A DNA stretch of 64,000 bases, from NCBI RefSeq assembly GCF_047511655.1, contig NC_133390.1, positions 160,701,583 to 160,765,582 on the forward strand, read 5' to 3'. The notes under the pieces were generated by a model. The model saw only the letters and a program-made list of their open reading frames with translations, ran no database searches and was not told where the DNA came from. This document shows, one piece after another, positions 10,110-22,110 of the stretch (position 1 is its first letter; every line of letters starts with the position of its first letter). A program made the translations under genes and the position numbers. The DNA comes from Castor canadensis (taxonomy: Eukaryota > Chordata > Mammalia > Rodentia > Castoridae).

Positions 10110-11402
10110 TCCTAAAAATGAAGCCCAGTGCCCACCCATCACCCCCTTGGCCTAAGCAATCCCTTTTCCTCCTTTCCTTCTTCCCCTCTCCCTAGGGCTG
10201 GTGCAAATGATCCAGTCCCTGTGTCCTCCTGTCTTGGCTTGCCCAGCCACCCTCACACCCGCCTTCCGGCGCAGGTACTGCCACCCTCATTTCCCAGCCG
10301 ACAGTGAGCCCAGACAGGAGAAAGAAGGGCCTTTTTCCATGGTCCTCTGTCAAATTAGCTTCAGAGTGAGCACTTCAGTATGGGCCCCTAATTCCCAGGC
10401 CAGCAGACTTCCTCCTGCTGGAGAGTCAGGTTCTCAGATATAATACGCTATTCATAGTGCTCACTATTCATGGGGCCTTCAGAATCCATCACCTGCACGT
10501 GGGAAAGAACTCTGAAGAAACAGAAAGTGTTTGCTCTTTGTCAGTGGACCTCAGAGGGAGTAAAAAAGGGAACAAACAGGAGCACCTGCTTGATTGGCAC
10601 CTCCCTCTGCACACCCAGTGGTTTTGGGGAGTTGCAAACAGCCTCATCAGAGGGCAGACATCAGGAGGCAAGTCAGAGTAGACACGTAATATCCGGCTCA
10701 TTCAAAATGAGGCCAGCTCAGTAACTAACTGCACAGTGTGGTTAAGCAACAGGCTCAACATTTTCCAGAAACCATGGCCTCGGGGGTGGGTCCAGCCACA
10801 GCAGCGCCCCTGGGCTCTGTGAGCCTGTGCATACTGTGAAGCAAGCCCTGAGGTTGCACAAACCCACTGCACGAAAATGGGGGCACCAAGAATTATCTAG
10901 CTTATGGCAAGATAGGAAGAGAGGTTGTGTCACCAAGAATAAAATAACTGTCAACAGACATATCCTTCATGACAATCTAAGGAGTTAAAACTCACTAAAT
11001 GAAATGTGACTCAAACCCGATGGCCTCACGGTCACCTCTTGTTGACTATAGGTGTTCTCTAAGCTCAAAAGCTATCTTTGTGAATATCACCTTTCTGCTC
11101 CGATAATTCTGTGATGAGATGTATTTGAGTTGATCCAGATCCAGAATAAATGAGCGCTTGATTCTCATTAGGTGAAACCTTTGGCCAGTTTTCATGCTAC
11201 AAATACCATGAGAATTCTGCAAATACGCATTTTTATCGAATTTGGGTCTCAAGTACCCAAATTAACAAGGACACTAAAAATCTTTTCCCTTTGTTTAATA
11301 TTCTGCTTTGGAATTGAGAACCCCAAGGCATTGACCCCAATCCACTTTAGAAACCTTTTCACCAAAAGTGTTCCAAGTCAATGGAAACTTAAGTTTAGAT
11401 GT

Positions 11403-11483
11403 TTTTTGTAGTGCTAAGGATCAAACCCAGGGCCTACAACATCTAGGCAAGGGCTTCACCACTGAACTACAGCCCCAGCCCCA
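11403..11483 (-). mobile_element. ID-like SINE monomer
   Basis: Reverse B box 'gatcaaacccagggcc' and reverse A box 'ctgaactacagcccc'. A clean monomer of the tRNA-like type in Ghrh intron 1, in the gene's orientation. Confidence 0.85.
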
Positions 11484-12200
11484 AATCTAAGTTTGTTTTT
11501 TTAATGAGGAAGCACATCTTTATTAAAAGAATATCAGTCACATCCTTCCAGAAAAGATTTGGGGCAGCTTATGGTGAAAAAAAAAAAATCAAACACTGAG
11601 CAAGGATCAGGGGCCAGCGTGGGGTAATGGAGGGCTCCAAGGGTTGATAATTGTGTCTAAAAACTGACACAAGTTTTTTAATCCTTGAAAAAGAAATCTA
11701 AGTAGGGCGTGTGGCTGCAATAGAGCAAGAAAGCAAAGTGCTATCAATTTCTAGGCAATTGTGTGGATCAGTTCTGAGCAGCCCATGAGCTGTATTGATT
11801 TGCACAGTCACTTGGCTCCTCTCCGATCCGTGACGGTCCCATCACTGACAGGAGAACCCAGCCAACTCATTTCTTGCCCCAGAAGCCTGCCCCACACTCC
11901 AAATGGAGCCCCAAGACCGCCCTTACCTTTGACAGGCTCCTGCAACCCAGTTGCCTGCCACTTCTCTACCGGGCGTGGTGCTATGCATCCACAACAATCC
12001 TAAATCACGGGGCCAAACATGGAAAGCCCGTTCCAGAGCCCCTAGTGAGGAGTTATTGTACCCGTAGTGGGGCCCAATTGTACTCACCAATCCACAGGCA
12101 AAGAGGGTGGCCATGGGCCTTTGATTTGGTGTCTCTTAGTGGGTAAAAATGTCAACTTTTCTTGTCCTCATCCAGCCCTGTCCCCCAGGGCCACCCCCTC
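11484..12200. other. Unique sequence in Ghrh intron 1
   Basis: Nothing recognised beyond an A-run at 11577-11588. Confidence 0.5.
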
Positions 12201-12204
12201 TCAC

Positions 12205-12278
12205 CTCTGATGCGGCAGGTGTCCCTCTGCTATGAGGCACTGCTCCAGTTCCACGGACCTCAGGGCTGGGTGTTCGCT
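12205..12278 (-). other. Ghrh: Predicted Ghrh noncoding exon 1
   Basis: Begins about 25-30 bases below a TATA box and ends at a good donor, CAGAG|GTGAGA (donor G at 12204). It lies 4.3 kb above exon 2, as expected for an untranslated hypothalamic first exon. There is no ATG that would capture translation in a long frame. Exact start site inferred from the TATA spacing. Confidence 0.6.
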
Positions 12279-12300
12279 CCGGCAGCTGCGTGACACTTCC

Positions 12301-12350
12301 ATTTATACCTTAATTTCCCTGAGCTTTGTCAACGTCAGAGACAATTACCT
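12301..12350 (-). promoter_or_regulatory. Ghrh: Ghrh proximal promoter: TATA box, CRE-like half site, homeodomain site
   Basis: On the minus strand: TATAAAT at 12307-12301, TGACGT at 12337-12332 (cAMP-response-like half site) and TAATTG at 12347-12342. The last fits the type of site bound by the homeobox factor Gsx1, which is known to be needed for hypothalamic Ghrh. The motifs are seen; the binding is inferred. Confidence 0.55.
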
Positions 12351-13225
12351 ACAAGTCAACCAAAGCACCATTTTTAAAAGCATCACACTGACAAACCCTG
12401 ATAGGGGAAAGAGGTTTTGTCCTCTGTGAATGAAGACTCACCTCCAACTTTCCCTTTATCTTTGAGAGCAGTGAACAGAGTGTAAAGTTGTAATATTATT
12501 CCGAGGAGAATAGAGAGTAAAATACTGCTGCTGGAATAATTGGAGTATTCACAACGTTGAAACACCAAGTGAACACCAAGGGTTATTTTCCAGATAAATG
12601 TGCCTTTTAAAAAACAGTTCACCTAATTCTGTCTTGTCTATGTGTAACTTTAGTTCACTTTTGGGTAGACAGCATTACCAGTAAGTGTTTTTCTCTCCTC
12701 AGTGAGGAAAATTGTTCTCTGTCTCCCCGTCGCTCAATTATCAGAGTCTTCCCCCATTTGATTTACACCACACAGGCTGATTTGGACAGCTAAGCCTGGG
12801 CACAGCCGCTGTCATGTGTCAAGGCTGCCGGATATCGGACATCGCATCTGCCTCAGAGAAGTGGGAAGTGAGAGGAGAGAGATGGGAACCTTGGGAGAGT
12901 TGTGCATCCAGATTTTTCTTAAGGAATCCTCAAGAATGACATAAAAGTGTCTGAGGCAAACGCTCTGGCTTTCCATGTGACTCTTGTGGAGCCTTCAGCC
13001 TGAGTCCAGAAATCTGCTGCCTCTTCTATGCCTGTCAGTCAGGACCTAGTGACCCTCGGGAAGTTACTTCTGTCCTCCAAGCCTCAGTGTCTGCACCTGG
13101 AAACGAGGACTTGCCAGAGCACAGCAACTTTCGAACTTCTGTTTAAAAAGTGTCCTTTCTTTGAAGATCTTCTACATAACCACGGTATATAAGACAGATT
13201 TTTTTTTCTTTTAAATGGGCCTCAC
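12351..13225. other. Ghrh upstream region, unique
   Basis: No repeat recognised. It may hold further promoter elements, such as the AT-rich stretch at 12490-12560, but nothing specific can be supported. Confidence 0.4.
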
Positions 13226-13335
13226 TGGCCATGGTGGTGCTACTCAGGAAGCTGAGGCAGGAAGATCATTTGAGCCCAAGAGTTTGAGACCAGCCTGGGT
13301 CACAGAGTAAGATGCCCCATCTCAAAATAAAATGG
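13226..13335 (+). mobile_element. B1-like SINE
   Basis: Includes 'ctactcaggaagctgaggc' and 'gagcccaagagtttgagacc'; a short B1 monomer with a small internal loss. Confidence 0.8.
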
Positions 13336-13559
13336 GGCCTCTCTGGTTGGAGAACCTGCCCCTGAGGTATCTCTTTGGAAGCCCCCCAGGGCAACAGGCT
13401 CTTGTTCAGTTGTGAGGTGTGGAGTTCTTGCAGCAAATGCAAGCAGGGGCCCATGGAGGGTGGGGTCCATGGACTGCTAAGCGTCCAGAAGACTCTGGGC
13501 CAGGTACACATGCTGGACTCCGGAGTTGTCTGGGGAAATTGTGGGATTCAGAATTTGAC

Positions 13560-13790
13560 CCCAGTGGAAACTATGTACCAGGCATTGTGTTAGATCTCTG
13601 CCTGACCTTGATTTCCCTATCTGTAAAATGGGAGTGACAGGGCTCGACTCATGAGGCTGTTGGTTGAGGATTATTGGGACAGTGCATGAGGTCCAGGTGT
13701 GGCACAAGGTAAGCCTCGCAAATGACCATTTTCCATCACTGTTCTGATTATTGCAATAAACAAGGTAACAGAGGCACAGCGAGGTTATGA
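13560..13790 (+). repeat. MIR SINE
   Basis: 'cctgaccttgatttccctatctgtaaaatgggagtgac' in parts and 'gattattgggac' match the MIR core and 3' half. Confidence 0.7.
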
Positions 13791-13848
13791 TCAAGCCAGG
13801 CACAAAGCTGGTCAGCAGTGTACCAGGATTCAAAATGTAACTTTCATA

Positions 13849-14067
13849 GCCAGGTATTGGTGGCTCAGCCTGTAATCCTAGCTACTTGAGAGGCTGGGGA
13901 TCACAATTCCAGGTCAGCCTGGGTAAATAGTTTTCAAGACCTGTGGCCAAAGTAACCAAAGCAAAATGGACTGGAGGTGTGGCTTAAGTGGTAGAGTGCC
14001 TGCTTTGCAAGTGTGAAGCCCTGAGTTCAAACCCTAGTCTCACTAAAAAAAAAAAAAAAAAAAAAAT
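13849..14067 (+). mobile_element. Dimeric B1/ID SINE
   Basis: Both arms, ending in an A-run at 14045-14066. Confidence 0.9.
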
Positions 14068-14199
14068 GTGACTTGCAAATTCAAAGCACCATACCAAACT
14101 AAGGCTCTCCTGAGAATGTCCACCAGTTCTTTCAACACTTTTTAAAACCAACTTTGACAGTTTTATTGCAGTATAATTCACATATCACAAAGCTCACTT

Positions 14200-14286
14200 T
14201 TGTTTTTGGTTGTTGCAATGCTGAGGATCGAACCCAGGGCCTTGCAAAAGCTAGGCAGGAGTTATATGGCTGAGCTACACCCAGCC
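14200..14286 (-). mobile_element. ID-like SINE monomer in L1M
   Basis: Reverse B box 'gatcgaacccagggcc' is close to the intact tRNA form. Confidence 0.85.
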
Positions 14287-14661
14287 TTAGCTTCCTTGCT
14301 CTAAGTCTCTAGTTTCATGGATTTTCAGAAATATGCACACAGCTGTGCCAGCATTGCTGCGATCCTGTCTTGGAACACTTCCCTGAACCTGTAGCTGCTA
14401 ATCCCCACTCCTACCCCCAGATGCATCTGCTTTCTGTCTCTACAGTTTTTCCTTTGCTAAGGATTCCTATAAATGGAATTATTTGATAGTATTCTATATA
14501 ATAGGCTTCTTTTACTTAACATGTTATAGAAATGCACCTATGTTGATCAATAGTTTGGAGGGTTTTTTAATTCTATTGAATGCACATACGAGTTTGTTTA
14601 CCTACTCATCTTGATGGACCTCTAAGTCAATTGCAGTTGTGGGTTATTAAGAATAATATTG

Positions 14662-14852
14662 CTGACCAGGCACTGCAGGCTCACGCCTGTAATCCTAGAG
14701 ATTCAGGAGGCGCAGATCAGGAGAACCGGGGTTCAAAGTCAGCCCAGGCAAATAGTTCAGGAGACCCTATCTCGAAAACACCCATCACAAAAAAAGGGCT
14801 GGTGGTAGAGTGGCTCAAGGTTAGGCCCTGAGTTCAAACCCCAGCAATACTG
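14662..14852 (+). mobile_element. Dimeric B1/ID SINE in L1M
   Basis: Full dimer ending at 'aaaccccagcaatac'. The A-tail is lost. Confidence 0.9.
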
Positions 14853-15106
14853 CTGATTGTGAAGGTGATCTGGCTGCAACATCTGTCACCCCATTGATCA
14901 CCAGGGTTGATTCAGCTGATCTGGCTGGAGACGTGGGTGTCCCCTTCCTCCCTCATCGTTCCATGTGTGTCCCTCCCAAAGCTGTGCGCTCAGCTGAAGA
15001 GGATGACCATCCCCAATAGGGGAGGACCATTCTTCGGTCAAGGGTATATGAGTAGCTGGCTCCCCTGCTAGAACCTCCAAACAAGCTCTCAAGAATAATA
15101 CTGCTG

Positions 15107-15440
15107 CCTGGTGCAGTGGCTCACACTATAATCCCAGCTACTGAGGAAGCAGAAATAGGAGGATCGTGGTTCAAGGCCAGTCCAAGCAAAAAATTAGTAA
15201 GACCCCCATCTTAATCAATAAACTGGGCATAATGGTGTATGCTTGAGGTCCCAGCTACGTGGGAGGCTGTAGGTAGGAGGATTGTGGTCTGAGGCCTGCT
15301 CCAGAAAAAAAGCAAATCCTATCCAAAAAAATAACTGAAACAAAAAGGGATTGGAATGTGGCTCAAGTGGTAGAGCACCTGCCTAGCAAGCATGAGGCCC
15401 TGAGTTCAACCCCAAGTATGGCCAAAGGAAAGGAAAAAAA
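15107..15440 (+). mobile_element. Compound SINE: two B1-like arms then one ID arm
   Basis: Unlike the usual 200-base dimer, this unit has two consecutive B1-like arms (15107-15218 and 15225-15340) before the ID arm (15345-15440). It is about 335 bases long. Confidence 0.8.
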
Positions 15441-16059
15441 AAGAAGAATGCTGCCATGTATCATTGCATATAAGATGGAGTGGAGTGCAGTGCACATGGA
15501 GGGCTTTGGGGCACATAAAGAAAAAAGGGCTTGGTGAGACAGACACTTTGATTGTTCTTGGGGAGGTGTTCCAAAGAGCGGAATTGCTGGATCTATGGTA
15601 AGTGAAGGTCTAACTTTCTAAGAAACTGACAAACTCTCTTCCAAAGTGGCTGTCCTATTGACATTCCCACAGTGGTGACAGAGGAGGGGTGTCCCTCCAG
15701 TTCTTAAATGAACATTATTTCCTTACCCTACAAATCCCTGTGAAATACCTTAGTCCTGCCCTGAATTTTCTGGCTTAGCTGTCACCTCAGGGAGCCTGGT
15801 TCCATTTCTGCCATTATGGGAGTGGGTGGGCCTCTCCTTTGTGCCCTAAAATTTCTCGGACCTTTGTGTGTGTGGACACAATGCCTGTCTTCAAAGAGCT
15901 ATGGGAGGCAGGCTGGGAAGAGCCTGAATAACTACCCCAGGTAGGTAGATCTGAAAAGGGATACATCACTAATGCTCTGAAAATCAGGGAAAAGGACAGG
16001 CCATGGAAACTGAGAGCCATCACCAGACAGAGTCAGAGAGAAGCCCACAACAGTGCAGC

Positions 16060-16220
16060 TAAGGTGGCCAGTAGGTTTAGATTTGAAACCCAGCTTCGTC
16101 TCATGCAAGCTGTATGATTTTGGGTAAGGCACTTGAACTCTCTGAGCCTTGGTTACCATATCTGCACAATGGGGACGATAATGCCTATCTCCCCAGGTTG
16201 TTGTGACAGTCAGAAACAGG
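16060..16220 (+). repeat. MIR SINE
   Basis: 'gattttgggtaaggcacttg' and 'ctgagccttggttaccatatctg' are MIR core sequence. Confidence 0.85.
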
Positions 16221-19200
16221 CTGGTGTTGGATATCCAGGGCTCTTGGCAAATAGCAACTTTTATTATAGTTAATGACAGCTGAGCTCTGAAATCCAGGCA
16301 GCGTGATGGGGGAGCTGGGAGCCATCTTGGTGACAAGCTTTATTTGCAGGAAATTCCTAAGCCCACTGAGAAAGAGGGTGCGATGGAGAAGGCCAGAAAG
16401 AGTCCTGAGAATGAGAGCTCGGCCCCTGCCTCCGATTCCCACCATACCGCCTGCCTGGCCTGGTCTTGTCCTGGGGGAGGCAGTGAGAAACCGTCCCTTG
16501 CTCCCCCCTAGCAGCACTGGGCTGTTTCCCAGGACGCGCTTTAACCCAGTGTTAATTAGCTATTTCTAGGGGCAGGGGCCTTGAGCTGTGGAAAGAAAGC
16601 GCCCCAAAGAAAGGAAGACTCTAAAAGGCCCCAAAAAGGCTGGGACAGCAAGGCTCTGCCACAGAGAGGGAGACAAGCCGTGCATTTGTGTTGCAAATTT
16701 CCAGTGTGTGTGAGCCAGCCATTCAAAGGAGGTGACGCCAAAGACACGGCATGGGGGTGGGGGTGAGGGGAGGGTACAGGCCACAAAGGGGGCCTGTCTA
16801 CAGGCCTCAGGCCCTGCTTTGTGAGAGCTGCTTTCATCATCCTGCCTGGATTAGGGTAGCGTTACCAGCCAGAGGCCACTGTGCAGGGAAGGGGGAGAGC
16901 TGGACTCCAGACACCCAGAGTCCGTTGACCCTCCCCCTTGTCCCTCTGGACCTGCGTTTATGGGGTCAGCAGCAGCAGATGTCACCCGTGTTATGTCACA
17001 GTGAGGCCACCAGGGTTCGGTGATGTGGCTTTGTTGGGTGGCCTCAGGCAAAGTCACTTGACTTCCCTGAGTCTCAGTTTCCTCTTCTGTAAAACAGGAC
17101 TGGGTTGAGCCTCTCTCCCATTCCACGTGGTCCTACTCGAGCAGAAGGGCTGCAATTGGGTGGTCACTCCGAGGTCGGTCTTTCAGGAAGTTTGGATTTG
17201 GGCAGGTCATTAAAAGAGCTCTTTAATGATAGGTGAGGTTGATTGTACATAGTGAATCAGTGGAGGGGCTCTGGTGACTTGGAGTAGCTGTCCCCGTGGG
17301 GAACATCACTGACATGCAGCTTGCTTGGGATCTCTGTGCCTGTGCCAAGTCAACCTCGATGGTTCACAGGTTGTTTTGGGTGTGTGGGCGTGGTGCTGTG
17401 CTACAGGGAGGCTGTCCCTGCCCAGACTTTCAGACAACCTCTCCCTAGCAAAACTCTGACCACCCTTCAAAACCCCCTCTGGATTCCACCTCCTGGGCTT
17501 CACTGCGATTCTGTGATTTTACATGTGGAAGACTGTCTCCCCTCCTAAGCCCCTCAGGATGTGAGGACCAAGTCTGATTCATTAGAAAGCCTCTAAAGCT
17601 TTCTAATCAGAGAGTAGCAGCTGCTGCCGCGTTGTGGGGAGGGTGTGTGTGTGGTGGGGTAGAGGGGGTGAGTTGTAGGAAGTGTGGACCCTTGAGCTAC
17701 ATCCAGGACCAGTGAATTGTCCTGGCTGCTCAATTCTCTTTGTTCCAGGATTCTAAGACATCAGGCACCCAGGATGAATGACTGCCCTGCAGTTCTGACC
17801 AGGGAGGGTTGTGACAGCATACAGCCAGGAGATGTCGCTGTTCCCCAGTCATTGGCACTGTCAGGCTTTACCACCAACGTCAGAGGCCCACATCTGGGCC
17901 TTTGTTCCCTGTGAAATTACAGGACGTCTCAGGTCTCCAGACCGATCGGGTCTCTTGTGCCACCCTTCCATTGCCATCTAAGCCCTCACCCTTGTTCGCT
18001 AAGTTTCTGTTTTCAGTTAGGGAAGCCTGAGATCCCCCCAGTCCAAACCAAGCCTTAGGATCCAAAAGAGAAATCATGTCACACAGGCGGTTGCAGCCTG
18101 GCTTATCAGGCAAGGCTCCAGCAAGGGGGAGCTTCTATTGGGAGATCCTCCCTCCCCCAAGTTGGTGAATCATTGTGATGGTGGGACCTGCAGATGCAGG
18201 AAGAGGAAATTCCTGTATTTCCCATCTGGGATTCTAGTCTTCAGTTTCCCATCTGAAATGATGTTGCGATGTCAGGCCTGGGTTGGTCCTCACTTCCCTG
18301 TCTGTGGTCACAGTGCAGTTAGGGGAACTTGATGGCCCTGCCGGTAGCAAACCTGGGCTCTAGATTCAGACACTCTTCCTCCCATACACACACAAACACT
18401 CTCCCCAGACCAGAAGCAGACCCTCAGGTTCCCTGCCAGGGTCCCAAGCACCTAGACTGGTGATATCCCCCTCTCTGTGTGTCATTTAGTCCTGAACACC
18501 TAGGCCACAGAGCACAGTGAAAGTCAGCCCCCAGCTCAGCCCAGCCCCCTCCTGGCTCCCTTATGGCTGGGCCCTGTTGGAGCCAGAATTCCTCTTTAAT
18601 CCCCCAATTCTAATTCAAGGCTGAGATCTGGCTTTCTGCTCAATTTCTGTCATCAGGTGAGCAGTCAGCAGCACCCAGTTGCTTGGGAGAATTCACTTCA
18701 GCATCCTGAATCACAGCAGCACGGTAGTGACAGCTGTGTACTAGTCATATAACACGCCTGATTTCACTCAGCAACCAAGGGGTTGAGAATGCTGGTGCTA
18801 TCGTCTCATGGCGGCTGAACCTGGGGGACACTGGGTTATATGTCCAATCACGCACACAGCAAGTAAGAGCCAGGGTCAGAAGGGGAGCTTGAATCCCTCC
18901 CTGGAGCAGTGCTCCCCTATCCCTAGCCTCAGCACCCCCAGGCTCATTTCTATTAACCCCTCAACCACAGCAAATTCCCCAAGAAGCCCCTGTGGACCCT
19001 ACCTGTGGAATGATGAATGTGACAAGGGTTTCCTGTGACCCATGACAGGGAAGCTGTGGTAGAAGATGGCACTGTACTTTTCATATGCACTTGTTATGGT
19101 GACAGTGACATTTCTGATTAACATCAGAACTGTCCATTTCACCAGCCAACCTGGAGCCAAAAGTGGCAGGCTCCTATCTGACTTCTAACCCAATTTACAG

Positions 19201-20426
19201 GTTTTTCAGGTTGGAGATGCTCCCAGGTATGTGCAAGCATTCCAGAACATTCATCGGTAATGAGAAGTCTTTATGAATTTATTTGCATATTTCATCATTC
19301 ATTCACGCTTTCACCCATCCGTTAATAGTCCACCCATCAGAAGGATATATCATAACACCTGCCGGTGCTAACTTCTGTTCTTCAGGAGCCAAGAAAGAAC
19401 AGGATGAGCAGATGAGCTGCTATTTATCAAGTGCCCTCTATGTGCTCTGCACTGTGCTGGGGGCTGCAGGTATTCTTTGGGCTTGCTTTGGTAGAGAGTT
19501 CATTCTAGTCAGACAGGCAGGCAGGTGAGCAAGCAGCTAATTACTACAGTATGATAAGCACAGTCTGTAATAGATGTGTGTACAAGGTACTACAGGAGCA
19601 GAGGGTGGGGGTTCACTCTGCCAGTGAGCAGGAAAGTCTGGCCCCAAGCACAAGGGAAGGCACAAGCAGCAAAGTCATTGCCTGTGGCTGCAGTGAGAGT
19701 CCTCAGATCTCTGTGCCCTTCTGACCTCAACCGCAGATTCACTTATCTGAGTACAGGTGTGAGGGACTACAGACTAATAAACTCAGGCCTGTGGCTTCAT
19801 TGGCAGGAAACATGGATGATTCTAGAACAATGGGTTAAGGTCAAGCTGTGTGAAGTGTCAAATGCCACACTAAGGAATTTAGGCCTTTATGGTTCTCAGT
19901 GGGGAGAGGCCATGGGAGGCTTGCAAGGCTGGAGGGATGGTTTTGGAAGGAGAATGTTGTGAGCAGCCTGGAGGGAGGAATGGGGAACAGAAAGATAGGA
20001 GAAGGGAGCCCAGCTAGGAAGCTTTTACAGCTGTCCAGGCTATGATCTCCACGGCCTGAGCCAGGGAGGCGGTGGGGAGCATCTAAGGGAAGGTTCTGGA
20101 GTAGCCGGATAGGGAGGCGAAAGGCAGGGTGATGAAAATGAGCAAGGAGGCCTCCAAGGATGACAGAATGCTAGGGGGAGCAGGTTGAGAGAAGGAGCAA
20201 TGAGCTCCAATTTGAACGTGTTGAGGTTTTAGGAACCTTGGGCTCTCTTGGAGGTCATGGGTTATAGACAGGTGGATCTGTTCCTAAACTTGGAGAAGGT
20301 GGTTGAAACTATGGAGGGAAGAGCCCTTGAAAAACAACGGGTCACGAGTAGGGGAGATGAACATTAGAAAATTTACATCTACCTTCAAGGCAGGTGGAGG
20401 CAAAATTAGAAAAAGAGGGCAAAAGG
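16221..20426. other. Intergenic, mostly unique, with a few old repeat relics
   Basis: A MIR copy lies at 17020-17120 and an unclassified ancient repeat at about 19400-20350 ('gcccttctatgtgctctgcac' wording). An AT core with a MEF2-like block (TTAATTAGCTATTTCTAG) occurs near 16552-16570. The long G/T-rich run at 17630-17680 is low complexity. No exon recognised. Confidence 0.4.
17020..17120 (+). repeat. MIR SINE
   Basis: 'gcctcaggcaaagtcacttg' and 'tctcagtttcctcttctg' show the MIR core. Confidence 0.7.
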
Positions 20427-20654
20427 TCCAGGTATAGTGGTATACACCTGTAATTCCAGCTACTCAGGAGATGGAGATTAGGAGGTTCAAGATTTAAGGC
20501 CAGCTCTGGCAAATGTTAATGAGACCCCATTTCAACAAATAAACTAGACGTATCTGGGTGCTGGTCTGTCATCCTAGCTACTCAAGAGGCAGAGATAAGG
20601 AGGATCATGGTTTGAAGCCAGCCCAGGCAAATAGTTCATGAGGGCTGATCTTGG

Positions 20655-20693
<39 letters not shown>

Positions 20694-20910
20694 TATAAAG
20701 GGGGTGGGGCTAGGTAAAGCACCTGCCTAGCAAGTGTGAGGGCCTGAGTTAAAGTCCCAGTACTGGACCAAAAAAAAAAAAAAAAAAGTACAAATAAACT
20801 GGATAACTGGATATGGTGGTGGGCATCTGTAATCCCAGTCTGAGGCCAGCTCAAGCAAAAAGTGTGGGACCCTATCTGAAAAATTACTAAAGTAAAAAAA
20901 AAAAAAAAAA
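20427..20910 (+). mobile_element. SINE cluster: several B1/ID units with microsatellite
   Basis: B1-like arms at 20427-20545, 20550-20665 and 20806-20895, and an ID arm at 20699-20770. An (AT)n run lies between the second B1-like arm and the ID arm at 20670-20697, and A-runs follow at 20771 and 20895. It is either a compound element or nested insertions. Confidence 0.8.
20670..20697. repeat. (AT)n microsatellite in SINE linker
   Basis: About fourteen AT units grown directly from the A-rich linker of the dimeric SINE. Confidence 0.9.
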
Positions 20911-21194
20911 AGGCAAAAAGAACCCATTAGAAAGTAAGCTGTTTGCTGTCCAGCTTTATCTCTGCTTTGGAAATGGGGAAACTGGAACTTGGACGAGTAA
21001 ATGATTTGTTCACGGTCTCTGAGCCCGGAGGGTGGAGGTGGAGTTTTGACCTAAGTCTCTTTGAAACCAGGGTCCATGTTCTCTTCTCTGCTGAGTCTCC
21101 TGGAGACGAATTCTATTCTCAAGTAAAAAACAAACAGATCCAAAGATGGGAATGTGTGTGTGAGAGAGGGTGGAGGTGAGAAAGATGGGGCAAA

Positions 21195-21282
21195 AAGGAC
21201 TTGCAAGAGAGGTAGCTTAGTGGTAGGGTGCTTGCCTAGCATGTGTGAGGCCCTCGGTTCGATCTCCAGTGCTGTAAAACAA
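21195..21282 (+). mobile_element. ID-like SINE monomer
   Basis: 'gtagcttagtggtagggtgc' and 'ggttcgatctccagtgc' are the A- and B-box regions, well kept. Confidence 0.85.
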
Positions 21283-21309
21283 AACATCAAGAGAGAAAGA
21301 TGGCAGAGA

Positions 21310-21500
21310 TCAGTCAATTCAATGAGTGAATGTACTTTTTATCACCTCCCCGACTCAACTAGTTTGAAGCAAATTCCAGACTTCATAGCAAATCCCAGAC
21401 TTCATAGCATTTCGTCCATATACATATCTCCAAAAAAGATAAAGGCTCTTTCTTTAACATAGTCACAATCCCATTATCTCCCCCTTAAAAAAATCTAACA
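21310..21500 (-). repeat. Old L1M 3' UTR fragment
   Basis: 'tcacctccccgactcaa', 'agcaaattccagacttcat' twice in tandem, and 'tctccaaaaaag' are the reverse of an old L1 3' UTR. The doubled 'agacttcatagca' block is a small local duplication. Confidence 0.55.
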
Positions 21501-21999
21501 ATAATTCCTATTAAGAGAACTAATTGAGGGCAATTTGACAAGACCTTAGAATGGGAGCGAAGCTTACTGTACTTAAGCTGGTATTGTCACAAAGCTATGA
21601 TAAGGAATTTAAATTTCCCCAAGATAATTACAGTCAAGGCGAATGGGGGAATGGAAATGCAGGAGATTTGAGAAGCTTGTCGGGCCCTGGAAGGGAGGTG
21701 ATATATATATATATATTAAAGCATGGAAAGGTTTGCCAAGTACAAAAGGAAAGATTCTCCTTTCTGACTTCCCTTTCCTCAGTACAGGGCCTTTAGTCAT
21801 CAATGCAAAATAGGAACCAGGTCTAAAGTGAAACTAAGCAAATAAAAATAACCTGAGAGGAATGAGACAGATTCACGGGGCTCATCTCCCACCCCGGCCC
21901 TCCAAACTGCTGGCCTCAGAGGTAGGACTATTAGTCACACAGCCCCCACCCGAGGTCCTGTGTGCTGTGTACTAATTGATCAGCACAGTCTCTGTCCTA

Positions 22000-22110
22000 C
22001 TGGACACCGGGAAACCTGGTTTCTTAGTACAGTTCCTCTGCAAACTTGCTCTGTGACCTTGGTCAAGTTAATTCACCTCTCTGAACTGAGGGTGCTAGAC
22101 AACAAGACCT
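22000..22110 (+). repeat. MIR SINE
   Basis: 'ctctgtgaccttggtcaagttaattcacctctctgaac' in parts is MIR core. Confidence 0.8.

Larger units (their letters stand above)
14145..15720 (-). repeat. Old L1M fragment, split by several SINEs
   Basis: Words such as 'gtataattcacatatcac', 'tataaatggaattatttgata' and 'ccaaagtggctgtcctattgacattcccac' (in parts) are the reverse of old L1 3' regions. SINEs at 14200, 14662 and 15107 break it up. Confidence 0.7.
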
